Shown here piece by piece: positions 8,414 through 15,556 of a DNA stretch of 21,513 nucleotides. The translations under genes and the position numbers were made by a program. The notes beneath the pieces are model-generated. The model searched no databases, had not been told where the DNA came from, and saw nothing but the letters and a program-made list of their open reading frames with translations. Each line of letters starts with the position of its first letter. Within the stretch, counting starts at the first letter, position 1. Source of the stretch: Emcibacter sp. (lineage in GTDB: Bacteria; Pseudomonadota; Alphaproteobacteria; Sphingomonadales; Emcibacteraceae); assembly GCA_027019205.1 (NCBI GenBank), contig JALUWZ010000019.1, forward strand, positions 1 through 21,513, given 5' to 3'.

Positions 8414-9787
8414 TTATCTAATCAAGGGGGACCATGCAGGATCTGATGCTTCCAGCGGTGTTATTATCTGTCTTTCATTATATCCGGTCAGGTCAACGGT
8501 CCATAACTGGGTTTCGCCGCCATGACCCTTGCGGTCATAAGGCTGCTGGCGAAAGAACATGATCACCCGGCCATTGGGCGACCAGGTTGGCCCTTCATCA
8601 AGGTAACTCTCGGATAGCAGCCGCTCGCCACTGCCGTCCGGGCGCATTACCCCGATATAGAATTTACCCTTATATTGCCGGGTAAAGGCAATCAGATCGC
8701 CGCGCGGCGACCAGACCGGTGTGCCGTAACGTCCCTTGCCAAAACTGATGCGTTTGATATTTTTGCCATTCGCTTCCATAACATAGATCTGCTGACTGCC
8801 GCCCCGGTCCGAATTAAAGGTAATATAGCGCGAATCGGGCGAATAGCTCGGCGAGGTATCAATGGCGGTATTCTTTGTCAGCCGGGTAATTTTTCGGGTC
8901 GAAAGTTCCATGACATAGATGTCGGAATTGCCCTTGTAAGCCTGTGACATGATGACCTTGTTGCCATCCGGTGAAAAACGCGGGGCAAAGGTCATGCCCG
9001 GAAAATCGCCGAGGATTTCCTGTTTGCCGCTGTCAATATTATAAAGATATACCCGGGGGTTATCGTTAAAATAGGACAGGTAGGTAATCTCCTGGGCGGT
9101 AGGTGAGAAACGCGGGGTCAGCACCAGATTCTTGCCATTGGTCAGAAAAACATGGTTATAGCCGTCCTGATCCATGATCGCCAGCCGCTTGATCTTGTGG
9201 GTCGCCGGGCCGCTTTCCGAGATATAGACGATCCGGGTATCAAAATATCCGCTCTCCCCGGTCAGGCGTTTATATATCGCATCAGCAATCAGATGGGCAA
9301 TCCGCCGCCAGTTTTTCGGTGAAGTAAAATATCTCAGCCCGGTCATCTGGTGCGCGCCGAGGATATCCCAAAGTCTGAATTCCACTTTCAGCCTGCCGTC
9401 TTCCTCAACCGAGATCGACCCGTTCATCAGGGCCTGCGCCCCGATGGCCTTCCAGTTGTTAAATGCCGGATTCAGCAGGGAAACCTGCCCATTGCCGGAT
9501 TTGATAAAGGCTGCGGTATCGACCATCCTGAACAGGCCGGAACGGGTCAGGTCAGCCTTGACCACCTGCGCTATGCGTTTACCATATTCGCTGACCGATC
9601 CGCCGGAGACAATATCGCTTTCCTTGCCCGCCAGATTCGTAATCGCAATCGGCAGGGGATCAGCATGACCCCGGTTAATATCCACCACAATCCGGGCATT
9701 GGCGGTGGCAACGAATGAAAGCATGGCGGCAAGCATCGCCGCCACAGACAGTCTGATAAATTTCGATAACCTCACATGCAACTCCAT
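8414..9787 (-). CDS. tolB: Tol-Pal system translocation protein TolB
   Basis: Periplasmic beta-propeller that shuttles between TolA and Pal. A signal peptide covers about residues 1-31 (ending ATANA). An N-terminal alpha/beta domain follows to about residue 170. The rest is built of repeated PD40/WD40-like blades: FSPTAQEITYLS, FAPRFSPDGNKVIMS, TSPSYSPDSRYITFNS, TPVWSPRGDLIAFT and GPTWSPNGRVIMFF. The 457-residue length is slightly above the E. coli size. The chosen ATG overlaps a poor Shine-Dalgarno. A GTG four codons later (residue 5) has GGAG at a better distance and could be the true start. The start lies 6 nt after the tolA stop, indicating translational coupling in tolQRAB. Confidence 0.97.
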   Translation of the reverse strand: MELHVRLSKFIRLSVAAMLAAMLSFVATANARIVVDINRGHADPLPIAITNLAGKESDIVSGGSVSEYGKRIAQVVKADLTRSGLFRMVDTAAFIKSGNGQVSLLNPAFNNWKAIGAQALMNGSISVEEDGRLKVEFRLWDILGAHQMTGLRYFTSPKNWRRIAHLIADAIYKRLTGESGYFDTRIVYISESGPATHKIKRLAIMDQDGYNHVFLTNGKNLVLTPRFSPTAQEITYLSYFNDNPRVYLYNIDSGKQEILGDFPGMTFAPRFSPDGNKVIMSQAYKGNSDIYVMELSTRKITRLTKNTAIDTSPSYSPDSRYITFNSDRGGSQQIYVMEANGKNIKRISFGKGRYGTPVWSPRGDLIAFTRQYKGKFYIGVMRPDGSGERLLSESYLDEGPTWSPNGRVIMFFRQQPYDRKGHGGETQLWTVDLTGYNERQIITPLEASDPAWSPLIR

Positions 9788-9793
9788 ATTTTC

Positions 9794-10627
9794 CTATCCC
9801 TTGAGCATATATTCCGGGTCAAAAACAATTTCCATATCGCGCCAGAGATCATATTGATCCTTCGGCAGAAAGTCGTAGGGCGCACATTTAAGCACCGCTC
9901 TTTGTGCACTTTCCGCCGCTGTTCTGAAAAATTCCTGCCCCGGCATATCCATCCGCCTGCTGTCCGTTACCTTTGGCGCACCAATCAGTTTGCCGTCCGG
10001 GCTGAGTCGGATATGAATTGTTACCTGAAGCCCCTCGGCCCCCTTGGCCCCCGCCGGAACATTCCAGCAGTTATTGTCGTAGATATGCTTGTTCACCGCA
10101 TCGGCAATCGCCAGAGACTGCTGACGGATATCAACCGTACTGATCACTTTTTCGTTACCGAAATCCCGATCTTTCAATTTTTCAGCAATATCCGGCTCGG
10201 ATTGCTCGCGCTTGTCCAGCAGGGCCGCCAGCTTGCCGGCATTAAAACGCCGGGGCTTGCTTTTGGGGGTAATTCTCGGGGCGCGGTTGGCGGCTGTCCT
10301 GACGGCTTGCTTTTTGGCAGATTTCTTTTTCAGGGCCGGCTTGGATTTCATATCCGGCAAAGGCATGTCTGACACAAGTTTCGGCGGGGGGGGCGGCATC
10401 TCAACCTTGCGTTCCGGTTTTTTTTTCCGGGAAGACGGTTTTTTCTTCTTCAGATCGGTTTTCTTCTGCTGCGCCTTCAATTTTGTCACGTCACTGATCT
10501 TGACCATTTCAACCGGAATGACCGTTATGCCGGTGGGCCTGTCACGGTTCAGCATCGGCAGACCGACAACAGATGACATGATCACCACAATGTGAAAAAT
10601 AACCGATATGATCAGCGCATCACGCAA
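9794..10627 (-). CDS. tolA: Cell envelope integrity protein TolA (TonB-like), TTG start
   Basis: Inner-membrane protein that spans the periplasm and transmits proton-motive force from TolQR to TolB-Pal. A single membrane anchor covers about residues 5-25. A short Lys/Pro-rich domain II follows at about 45-150, containing KKKKPSSRKKKPERK and a run of five prolines. The C-terminal TonB/TolA-like domain is at about 175-277, with two cysteines (NNCWN and LKCAPY) likely to form its disulfide. Domain II is far shorter than in E. coli TolA, as is usual in alphaproteobacteria. The first codon is TTG, in frame three nt after the tolR stop and behind an ACAGG ribosome site; no ATG is available before the membrane helix. 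Two homopolymer tracts lie in domain II. Confidence 0.93.
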   Translation of the reverse strand: MRDALIISVIFHIVVIMSSVVGLPMLNRDRPTGITVIPVEMVKISDVTKLKAQQKKTDLKKKKPSSRKKKPERKVEMPPPPPKLVSDMPLPDMKSKPALKKKSAKKQAVRTAANRAPRITPKSKPRRFNAGKLAALLDKREQSEPDIAEKLKDRDFGNEKVISTVDIRQQSLAIADAVNKHIYDNNCWNVPAGAKGAEGLQVTIHIRLSPDGKLIGAPKVTDSRRMDMPGQEFFRTAAESAQRAVLKCAPYDFLPKDQYDLWRDMEIVFDPEYMLKG

Positions 10628-10630
10628 TTT

Positions 10631-11062
10631 TTACCTGTTCTCCGTATCTGTTACCAGGGCAACCCGGGAAAATCCTGCCCCGTTCATTCGCCCCATGACC
10701 TTCATCACCATGCCATATGAAACCGACCTGTCACCATGGATATAGATCCTGCCGTCCCGGCGCCCGGCAAAGATCACTTTCAGACGCGGCACCAGTTCGG
10801 CAAGGTCAATCGCCTCATCCTGAAGATATATCTGACCGTCTTTGGCAATGGTAATCGACAGCGGTTTGGTATTTTCCGGCAGGGCCTTGGCGGCGCTATT
10901 CGGCAAATCGACCTGAACCCCGACCGTCAACAGCGGGGCGGCGACCATAAATACCACCAGCAGGACCAGCATCACATCGACAAAGGGCGTGACGTTGATC
11001 TGGCTCATTGGTTGATGTCGGCGCCGGAAGGTCGAGGGCTGGTCGCGGCCAAAGGTCGGCAT
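10631..11062 (-). CDS. tolR: Biopolymer transport protein TolR (ExbD family)
   Basis: Stator component that, with TolQ, uses the proton gradient to energise TolA. From the ATG at 11060-11062 it has 143 residues. One N-terminal transmembrane helix (about 24-46) contains the proton-carrying aspartate in NVTPFVDVMLVLLVVFMV (Asp29). It is followed by the periplasmic dimerisation domain, ending GMVMKVMGRMNGAGFSRVALV. The frame opens one codon earlier with TTG, but the ATG overlaps the tolQ stop as TGATG, a typical coupled start. It is immediately followed by tolA. Confidence 0.97.
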   Translation of the reverse strand: MPTFGRDQPSTFRRRHQPMSQINVTPFVDVMLVLLVVFMVAAPLLTVGVQVDLPNSAAKALPENTKPLSITIAKDGQIYLQDEAIDLAELVPRLKVIFAGRRDGRIYIHGDRSVSYGMVMKVMGRMNGAGFSRVALVTDTENR

Positions 11063-11796
11063 CAATTATGCTCCTCATCCAGTTGCCGTGACAGGATGGT
11101 GCCGAATTCATCGGCAAAGCCTTCCAGCCGGTTGGCATACCGCCCGAGATCATTGCTGATCTTGTTATAGGCAACCACCGCCGGGACCGCCGCCACCAGC
11201 CCCATGGCGGTGGCAAACAGGGCCTCGGCAATGCCGGGGGCGACCACGGCAAGCGATGAATTATGGGTCATGGCGATATTCTCGAAACTGTTCATAATGC
11301 CCCATACCGTACCGAAAAGCCCGACGAAGGGGGCCGTGGAACCAACAGTCGCCAGAAAGCTCAGATAATTTTCCAGCCGCTCCATCTCCCGGTTGACGGT
11401 CACCCGCATCACCCGGTAAATCCTGTCCTGCAATCCCATGGAAAGCTGGCTCGCCACCCGGCCACTGGTTGAGCGCTGCCATTCACGCATCGCTGCGACA
11501 AACAGCGCCGCCATCGGGTGATCGGGGTTTTTCTTGACCCGTTCATAAAGATCTTCCAGAGAATTGCCCGACCAGAATTCCGAGTCGAATTTGTCAGCCT
11601 GCGCCGTAACCCGGCGAATCCGCTTTGTTTTGTCAAAGATAATCGCCCAGCACCATAAGGACGCGCCAAGCAGCACCAGCATGACCAGCTGGACAATCCA
11701 GTCCGCCTGGGCAAACATGCCCCATAGCGAGAAATCCGGGATACTGCTCCCCAGATCGACCATATCAACCGCATTTTCAGCTATATTCTGCGCCAT
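11062..11796 (-). CDS. tolQ: Tol-Pal system proton channel subunit TolQ (ExbB family)
   Basis: Inner-membrane subunit of the TolQR motor. The 244 residues show three membrane segments: about 27-53 (WIVQLVMLVLLGASLWCWAI), about 150-175 (the conserved SFLATVGSTAPFVGLFGTVWG motif lies here) and about 190-215 (GIAEALFATAMGLVAAVPAVVAYN). The long cytoplasmic loop lies between helices 1 and 2. The length is typical. It starts one nt after the ybgC stop (TAGcATG) and ends overlapping tolR (TGATG). AGGG lies just upstream of the ATG. Confidence 0.98.
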   Translation of the reverse strand: MAQNIAENAVDMVDLGSSIPDFSLWGMFAQADWIVQLVMLVLLGASLWCWAIIFDKTKRIRRVTAQADKFDSEFWSGNSLEDLYERVKKNPDHPMAALFVAAMREWQRSTSGRVASQLSMGLQDRIYRVMRVTVNREMERLENYLSFLATVGSTAPFVGLFGTVWGIMNSFENIAMTHNSSLAVVAPGIAEALFATAMGLVAAVPAVVAYNKISNDLGRYANRLEGFADEFGTILSRQLDEEHN

Positions 11797-11797
11797 G

Positions 11798-12247
11798 CTA
11801 TCCCTGTCCCTCGCTTAATTTTCCGGTAATTTTTTTTGGTAGTCTGGCGGGGTTTCCCTCTTCATTCAGGGCGGCGACCCGCACCCGGCCCCGGGCCAGA
11901 ATTTCATCCGACCTGTGTATTTCCTGATCCATGACAAGACTTGCCCGGCCCAGCCTGGCAACTTTGCTGTGCACGGTAACCTCATCATCAAGCCGGGCTG
12001 GTTTGATATAATCAACTTCCGTGCGGATAACGACAAACCTGATGTCATCCGGTTCGATGAATTTCAACATTTCTGCCTGATCAATTCCGAGCTTCCTCAG
12101 CATATCTGACCGTCCGCGCTCCATAAATTTCAAATAGTTGGCATGATATACAATACCGGCGGCATCGGTATCCTCATAATAGATCCGCAGCGGCAGGATA
12201 TGTATTCCCCCCGTGATAATGCCAGAATGTGGCGAAAATTCAGCCAT
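11798..12247 (-). CDS. ybgC: Acyl-CoA thioesterase YbgC (Tol-Pal associated)
   Basis: Hot-dog-fold thioesterase of the 4-hydroxybenzoyl-CoA family, usually the first gene of tol-pal operons. The signature YYEDTDAAGIVYHANYLKF, with its catalytic aspartate, lies near residues 24-42. VDYIKPARLDDEV and an RGRVRVAALN strand follow. I start it at the ATG at 12245-12247 (149 residues), not the earlier in-frame codon. That ATG has GAGGAG 5 nt upstream and sits one nt after the ruvB stop (TAAaATG). It joins the ruv genes to tolQ in one apparent operon. The natural substrate is uncertain; short-chain acyl-CoA and acyl-ACP have been proposed for relatives. Confidence 0.95.
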   Translation of the reverse strand: MAEFSPHSGIITGGIHILPLRIYYEDTDAAGIVYHANYLKFMERGRSDMLRKLGIDQAEMLKFIEPDDIRFVVIRTEVDYIKPARLDDEVTVHSKVARLGRASLVMDQEIHRSDEILARGRVRVAALNEEGNPARLPKKITGKLSEGQG

Positions 12248-12248
12248 T

Positions 12249-13307
12249 TTACTCCTCAAGCAGATTCATCTGGTTTTTATTTCTTTCCGAGGGCATGGCA
12301 ACCCCGATATGATCATACCCGGCAGGTGACAGCATTCGCCCGCGCGGGGTGCGTTGCACCAGCCCGGTCTGCATCAGGTAAGGCTCGATAATTTCCTCTA
12401 TCGCATCACGCGGTTCGGACAGGGCGGCGGCCAGCGTCTCGATCCCCACCGGCCCGCCATTATAGGTCACGCCGATACAGGTCAGATATTTATGATCCAT
12501 CGCGTCAAGCCCGCGCCGGTCAACCTCAAGCCGGTTCAGGGCCATATCGGCCACTTCCCGGCTGACCCCGCCATCGGCCCTGACCAGCGCATAATCCGCC
12601 ACCCGCCGCAGCAGACGCCCGGCAATCCGTGGCGTTCCCCGGGCGCGGCGGGCGATTTCCCGGGCGCCGTCACCGGTCATATCGACCTTCAGCACCCGTG
12701 CCGCCCGCCGGACAATGGTTTCCAGATCATCAGCGGAATAGAATTCGAGCCGGACCGGAATGCCGAACCGGTCGCGCAGCGGGGTCGTCAGCAGCCCCGA
12801 ACGTGTCGTCGCGCCGATCAGGGTAAAGGGCGGCAGGTCAATCCGCACCGACCGCGCCGCCGGTCCCTCGCCAATGATCAGGTCGAGGTGATAATCCTCC
12901 ATCGCCGGATAGAGAATTTCCTCAACCGCCGGATTAAGCCGGTGAATTTCATCAATGAACAATATGTCATTTTCTTCAAGATTGGTCAGCAGGGCGGCAA
13001 GGTCCCCGGCCTTCGAGATCACCGGCCCCGCCGTTGCCCGGAAATTTACCCCGAGCTCACGGGCCATAATCTGGGCCAGCGTTGTCTTGCCAAGGCCCGG
13101 CGGGCCGTAAAATAACACATGATCCAGCGCATCATTGCGGGTGCGGGCGGCTTCGATAAAGACCTTCAGATTGTCGCAATTCTTGCGCTGGCCGATAAAA
13201 TCATCAAGCCGTGTCGGGCGGATTGATGTTTCCGCCTCATCGCCACCCTTCATGCCGCCGCCGACCATGCGGTCATCATTCCCAGAATCATTCCCGGAAT
13301 CACTCAT
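12249..13307 (-). CDS. ruvB: Holliday junction branch migration ATPase RuvB
   Basis: Hexameric AAA+ motor that, with RuvA, drives branch migration of Holliday junctions. The 352 residues include RPTRLDDFIGQ near 31-41, Walker A GPPGLGKT (about 69-76), Walker B FIDEIHRL (about 118-125), sensor 1 IGATTRSG, the arginine-finger region and the C-terminal winged helix (GPVGIETLAAAL to RTPRGRML). The N-terminus carries a low-complexity DSGNDSGNDD stretch before the family homology begins. The start overlaps the ruvA stop as ATGA. The gene is intact and of usual length. Confidence 0.99.
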   Translation of the reverse strand: MSDSGNDSGNDDRMVGGGMKGGDEAETSIRPTRLDDFIGQRKNCDNLKVFIEAARTRNDALDHVLFYGPPGLGKTTLAQIMARELGVNFRATAGPVISKAGDLAALLTNLEENDILFIDEIHRLNPAVEEILYPAMEDYHLDLIIGEGPAARSVRIDLPPFTLIGATTRSGLLTTPLRDRFGIPVRLEFYSADDLETIVRRAARVLKVDMTGDGAREIARRARGTPRIAGRLLRRVADYALVRADGGVSREVADMALNRLEVDRRGLDAMDHKYLTCIGVTYNGGPVGIETLAAALSEPRDAIEEIIEPYLMQTGLVQRTPRGRMLSPAGYDHIGVAMPSERNKNQMNLLEE

Positions 13308-13912
13308 TGGGACAGCTCCTTGAGGGCGAGGCGGATCAGCTCGGACACAGAGGCCTTGGCGTCAAAAGCCATCGCCGCATCGGTGACCGCCCGATAGGCC
13401 TCGGTCTGGCGATAGCCCAGATTGACCAGGGCCGACACCGCATCGCCGACTGCCGAACTGTCCGGCGACACCGCGCCCTGCCCCCCTCCGGCAGGCGGCG
13501 CGGTAACAAATTGCCCGACCTTGTCTTTAAGCTCGGTAATAATCCGGGTCGCGAGCTTTGGCCCGACACCGGTCGCCCGGCCCGCCACGGTCTTGTCCCC
13601 GGCGGCAATCGAACTGGACAGCTCGTCAATCGAGATCACCGACAGGATGGCCAGCGCCACTTTGGCCCCGACCCCCTGCACGGTCTGCAATAATTTAAAC
13701 CAGTCTTTTTCCACCTCGCTGGCAAAACCGAACAGGTGGATATGATCCTCGCGCACATGCATTTCGATCATCAGGGTCGTCGCCTCACCAATGGCCGGTA
13801 AATTACCGAGCGTGCGCCCGGAACAGAAAACCAGATAGCCGACCCCGCCGACATCAATCACACAATGATCTTCGCCGATACTATCCACCAGTCCCTTTAA
13901 TTTGGCAATCAT
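13304..13912 (-). CDS. ruvA: Holliday junction DNA helicase RuvA
   Basis: Tetrameric junction-binding protein that loads RuvB. The 202 residues begin with the OB-fold MIAKLKGLVDSI and VGGVGYLVFCS. The two helix-hairpin-helix motifs follow: LLQTVQGVGAKVALAIL (about 72-88) and ATGVGPKLATRIITELKDK (about 113-131). A flexible Gly/Pro/Ala linker and domain III (ALVNLGYRQTEAYRAV, C-terminal about 50 residues), which contacts RuvB, complete it. The ATG overlaps the ruvC stop as TGATG, and the gene overlaps ruvB by four nt, indicating tight coupling. Confidence 0.98.
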   Translation of the reverse strand: MIAKLKGLVDSIGEDHCVIDVGGVGYLVFCSGRTLGNLPAIGEATTLMIEMHVREDHIHLFGFASEVEKDWFKLLQTVQGVGAKVALAILSVISIDELSSSIAAGDKTVAGRATGVGPKLATRIITELKDKVGQFVTAPPAGGGQGAVSPDSSAVGDAVSALVNLGYRQTEAYRAVTDAAMAFDAKASVSELIRLALKELSQ

Positions 13913-14496
13913 CAGCGCTGCCCCCGGAACAGAATCTGGGCGCCGCCGCGACCCGATATCGCCGCACGGTCCTGTTTTATCGCCTCATGCAATGTGCCGT
14001 GGGTGCCGCCGCTATGGGCATGGCAGATGGCAACCGCAAGGGCATCGCCAGCGTCTTCCCCGTTGATAGTCGCTTTGGGCAACAGGATTTTCAGCATCGC
14101 CGCCACCTGTGCCTTGCCCGCATGACCGGAGCCGACCACGGTTTTCTTGATATGGTTCGGCGAATATTCCGCCACCCTGATGCCGGCCATGGCCGGGACC
14201 AACAGGGCGATGCCCCGGGCCTGCCCGAGCTTGAGGGTAGAGGCCGGATTCTTGTTGACGAAAGTTTCCTCAACCGCCGCCGAATGCGGCTCCCAGTCGG
14301 TAATTACCTGTTGCAGTCCGTCATAAAGCTGGACCAGCCGTTCGGCGAGGCTGTAACTGTCATCGGAATGGACAATGCCATTGGCAATATGGACAAGCCG
14401 CGTTCCCTCGACATCAATGATACCCCAGCCGGTTTTCCGCAGGCCCGGGTCAAGGCCGATCAGTCTTTGTCTCGCTGGGGACCTCTTTCCTGTCAC
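13912..14496 (-). CDS. ruvC: Holliday junction resolvase RuvC, GTG start
   Basis: Endonuclease that cuts Holliday junctions symmetrically. All four catalytic acidic residues are visible: Asp16 in IGLDPG, Glu76 in AAVEETFV, and Asp148 and Asp151 in EDAGDALAVAICHAH. The DNA-contacting region NKNPASTLKLGQARG is also present. The 194-residue length includes a C-terminal extension beyond the E. coli enzyme. The first codon is GTG, overlapping the yebC stop as GTGA; no upstream ATG is possible without larger overlap. It is part of yebC-ruvCAB. Confidence 0.97.
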   Translation of the reverse strand: MTGKRSPARQRLIGLDPGLRKTGWGIIDVEGTRLVHIANGIVHSDDSYSLAERLVQLYDGLQQVITDWEPHSAAVEETFVNKNPASTLKLGQARGIALLVPAMAGIRVAEYSPNHIKKTVVGSGHAGKAQVAAMLKILLPKATINGEDAGDALAVAICHAHSGGTHGTLHEAIKQDRAAISGRGGAQILFRGQR

Positions 14497-15242
14497 GCGC
14501 CAAGCTGCTCCATCACATCATCGGGGATTTCGTAATTGCCATATATATTCTGCACATCGTCAAGATCATCCAGCACATCAATCATCTTCAGCAGCTTGCG
14601 GGCGGTTTCCAGATCGACCTCGATGGTGTTCTGCGGTTTCCAGATCAGCTTTGCCGATTTTGGCTCACTGCCGACCGCCTCCGTCATGGCCGCAGTCACG
14701 CTTTGCAGGTCTTCCATCATGCAATAGATTTCATGGGTCTCATCGTCCGAAACCACATCCTCGGCCCCGGCCTCAAGAGCAATTTCGAACATCTCGTCCG
14801 CCGATTTGACCGCCGCGTCAAAGATAATTTCACCAACCTTGTCAAACTGGAAGGACACACTGCCGGTCTCGCCGAGATTGCCGCCATTCTTGGCAAATCC
14901 GGTACGAATATCCGACGCCGCACGGTTTTTGTTGTCGGTCAGGCTTTCAACGATAATGGCAATGCCGCCCGGACCAAAGCCTTCATAGCGGATTTCATCA
15001 TAATTTTCCGCATTGCCGGCCTGTGATTTATTGATGGCGCGCTGAATATTATCCTTCGGCATCGACTGGCCACGCGCGGTCTGCACCGCAAGGCGCAGAC
15101 GCGGGTTGCTGTCCATATCCGGCCCGCCCATCTTGGCGGCAACGGTGATTTCCTTGGATAATTTGCTGAACAGCGAGGAGCGTTTCTTGTCCTGCGCCCC
15201 CTTGCGATACATGATATTTTTAAATTTGGAATGGCCTGCCAT
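14493..15242 (-). CDS. yebC: YebC/PmpR-family (DUF28) protein
   Basis: Member of a widespread family described both as a transcriptional regulator and, in more recent work on YebC proteins, as a translation factor relieving ribosome stalling. The 249 residues match the family from the N-terminus (AGHSKFKNIMYRKGAQDKKR) through MPKDNIQRAINKSQ and YEGFGPGGIAIIVE to the C-terminus. No catalytic residues are known. AGGA lies 8-9 nt before the ATG. It is the first gene of the coupled yebC-ruvCAB-ybgC-tolQRAB string, a common yebC-ruvC association. A terminator-like hairpin sits directly upstream in its leader. Confidence 0.97.
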   Translation of the reverse strand: MAGHSKFKNIMYRKGAQDKKRSSLFSKLSKEITVAAKMGGPDMDSNPRLRLAVQTARGQSMPKDNIQRAINKSQAGNAENYDEIRYEGFGPGGIAIIVESLTDNKNRAASDIRTGFAKNGGNLGETGSVSFQFDKVGEIIFDAAVKSADEMFEIALEAGAEDVVSDDETHEIYCMMEDLQSVTAAMTEAVGSEPKSAKLIWKPQNTIEVDLETARKLLKMIDVLDDLDDVQNIYGNYEIPDDVMEQLGA

Positions 15243-15256
15243 AATGTCTGTTCCTG

Positions 15257-15274
15257 AAAAGCCCGCTTACGGGC
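15257..15274 (-). terminator. Terminator-like hairpin in the yebC leader
   Basis: On the minus strand GCCCG, loop TAAG and CGGGC (15261-15274) are followed by TTTT (15257-15260), ending only 15 nt before the yebC ATG and just before its AGGA ribosome site. It could terminate readthrough from fthC-ymdB or attenuate yebC. The T tract is short, so full termination is uncertain. Confidence 0.45.
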
Positions 15275-15432
15275 CTCATCGTTATAAATTAAAGGTTACA
15301 GACGTTGATAATACACTGACCACGATTTGTGAACAGCGAATTGATTTTTTTCAGGAAAAAGGCTGACTCTTAACGAAAGCGCTAAATCCAGAATTGGGGC
15401 TAAACAAAGAAGTAGCAAAGCCACCTTTTTTC

Positions 15433-15517
15433 GTCATTCCGGGCATCGACCTGGAATCCATCTTGGGAGCAACAGAGCAAGCGGGGAAATGGACCCCGGC
15501 TCGGAGGCCGGGGTGAC
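15433..15517. repeat. Palindromic intergenic repeat (two-hairpin, REP/MITE-like)
   Basis: An 85-bp element bounded by imperfect terminal inverted repeats (GTCATTCCGG and CCGGGGTGAC). It contains two stem-loops. The first, at 15436-15457, has an 8-bp stem with one mismatch. The second, at 15493-15514, has a perfect 8-bp stem ACCCCGGC/GCCGGGGT with a 6-nt loop. Elements of this type (GTCAT-CCGG ends, TGGA...GGTGAC) are known as dispersed extragenic repeats in many Proteobacteria. Only one copy is visible here, so the repeat status is inferred from its form. Confidence 0.55.
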
Positions 15518-15556
15518 AACAAAATGAGGTGGGGTCGCCTTTTTTACGCTGTTGTC

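Larger units (their letters stand above)
15243..15556. other. 314-bp gap between yebC and the YmdB-like gene
   Basis: Holds the yebC leader hairpin (15257-15274), an AT-rich stretch with no strong promoter I could settle on, and the palindromic repeat (15433-15517). It also has a plus-strand 5-bp hairpin followed by six T (15527-15545), with no plus-strand gene to serve. A 102-codon minus-strand open frame crosses the repeat, but it is not credible as a gene. Confidence 0.7.

Noticed and set aside
12354..13115. Plus-strand 253-codon open frame opposite ruvB
   Set aside because: Antisense to intact ruvB and rich in Arg/Pro/His as expected of a shadow.
15527..15545. Plus-strand hairpin followed by six T
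   Set aside because: It looks like a weak terminator, but no plus-strand gene lies upstream; the stem is only 5 bp with a G-T pair.
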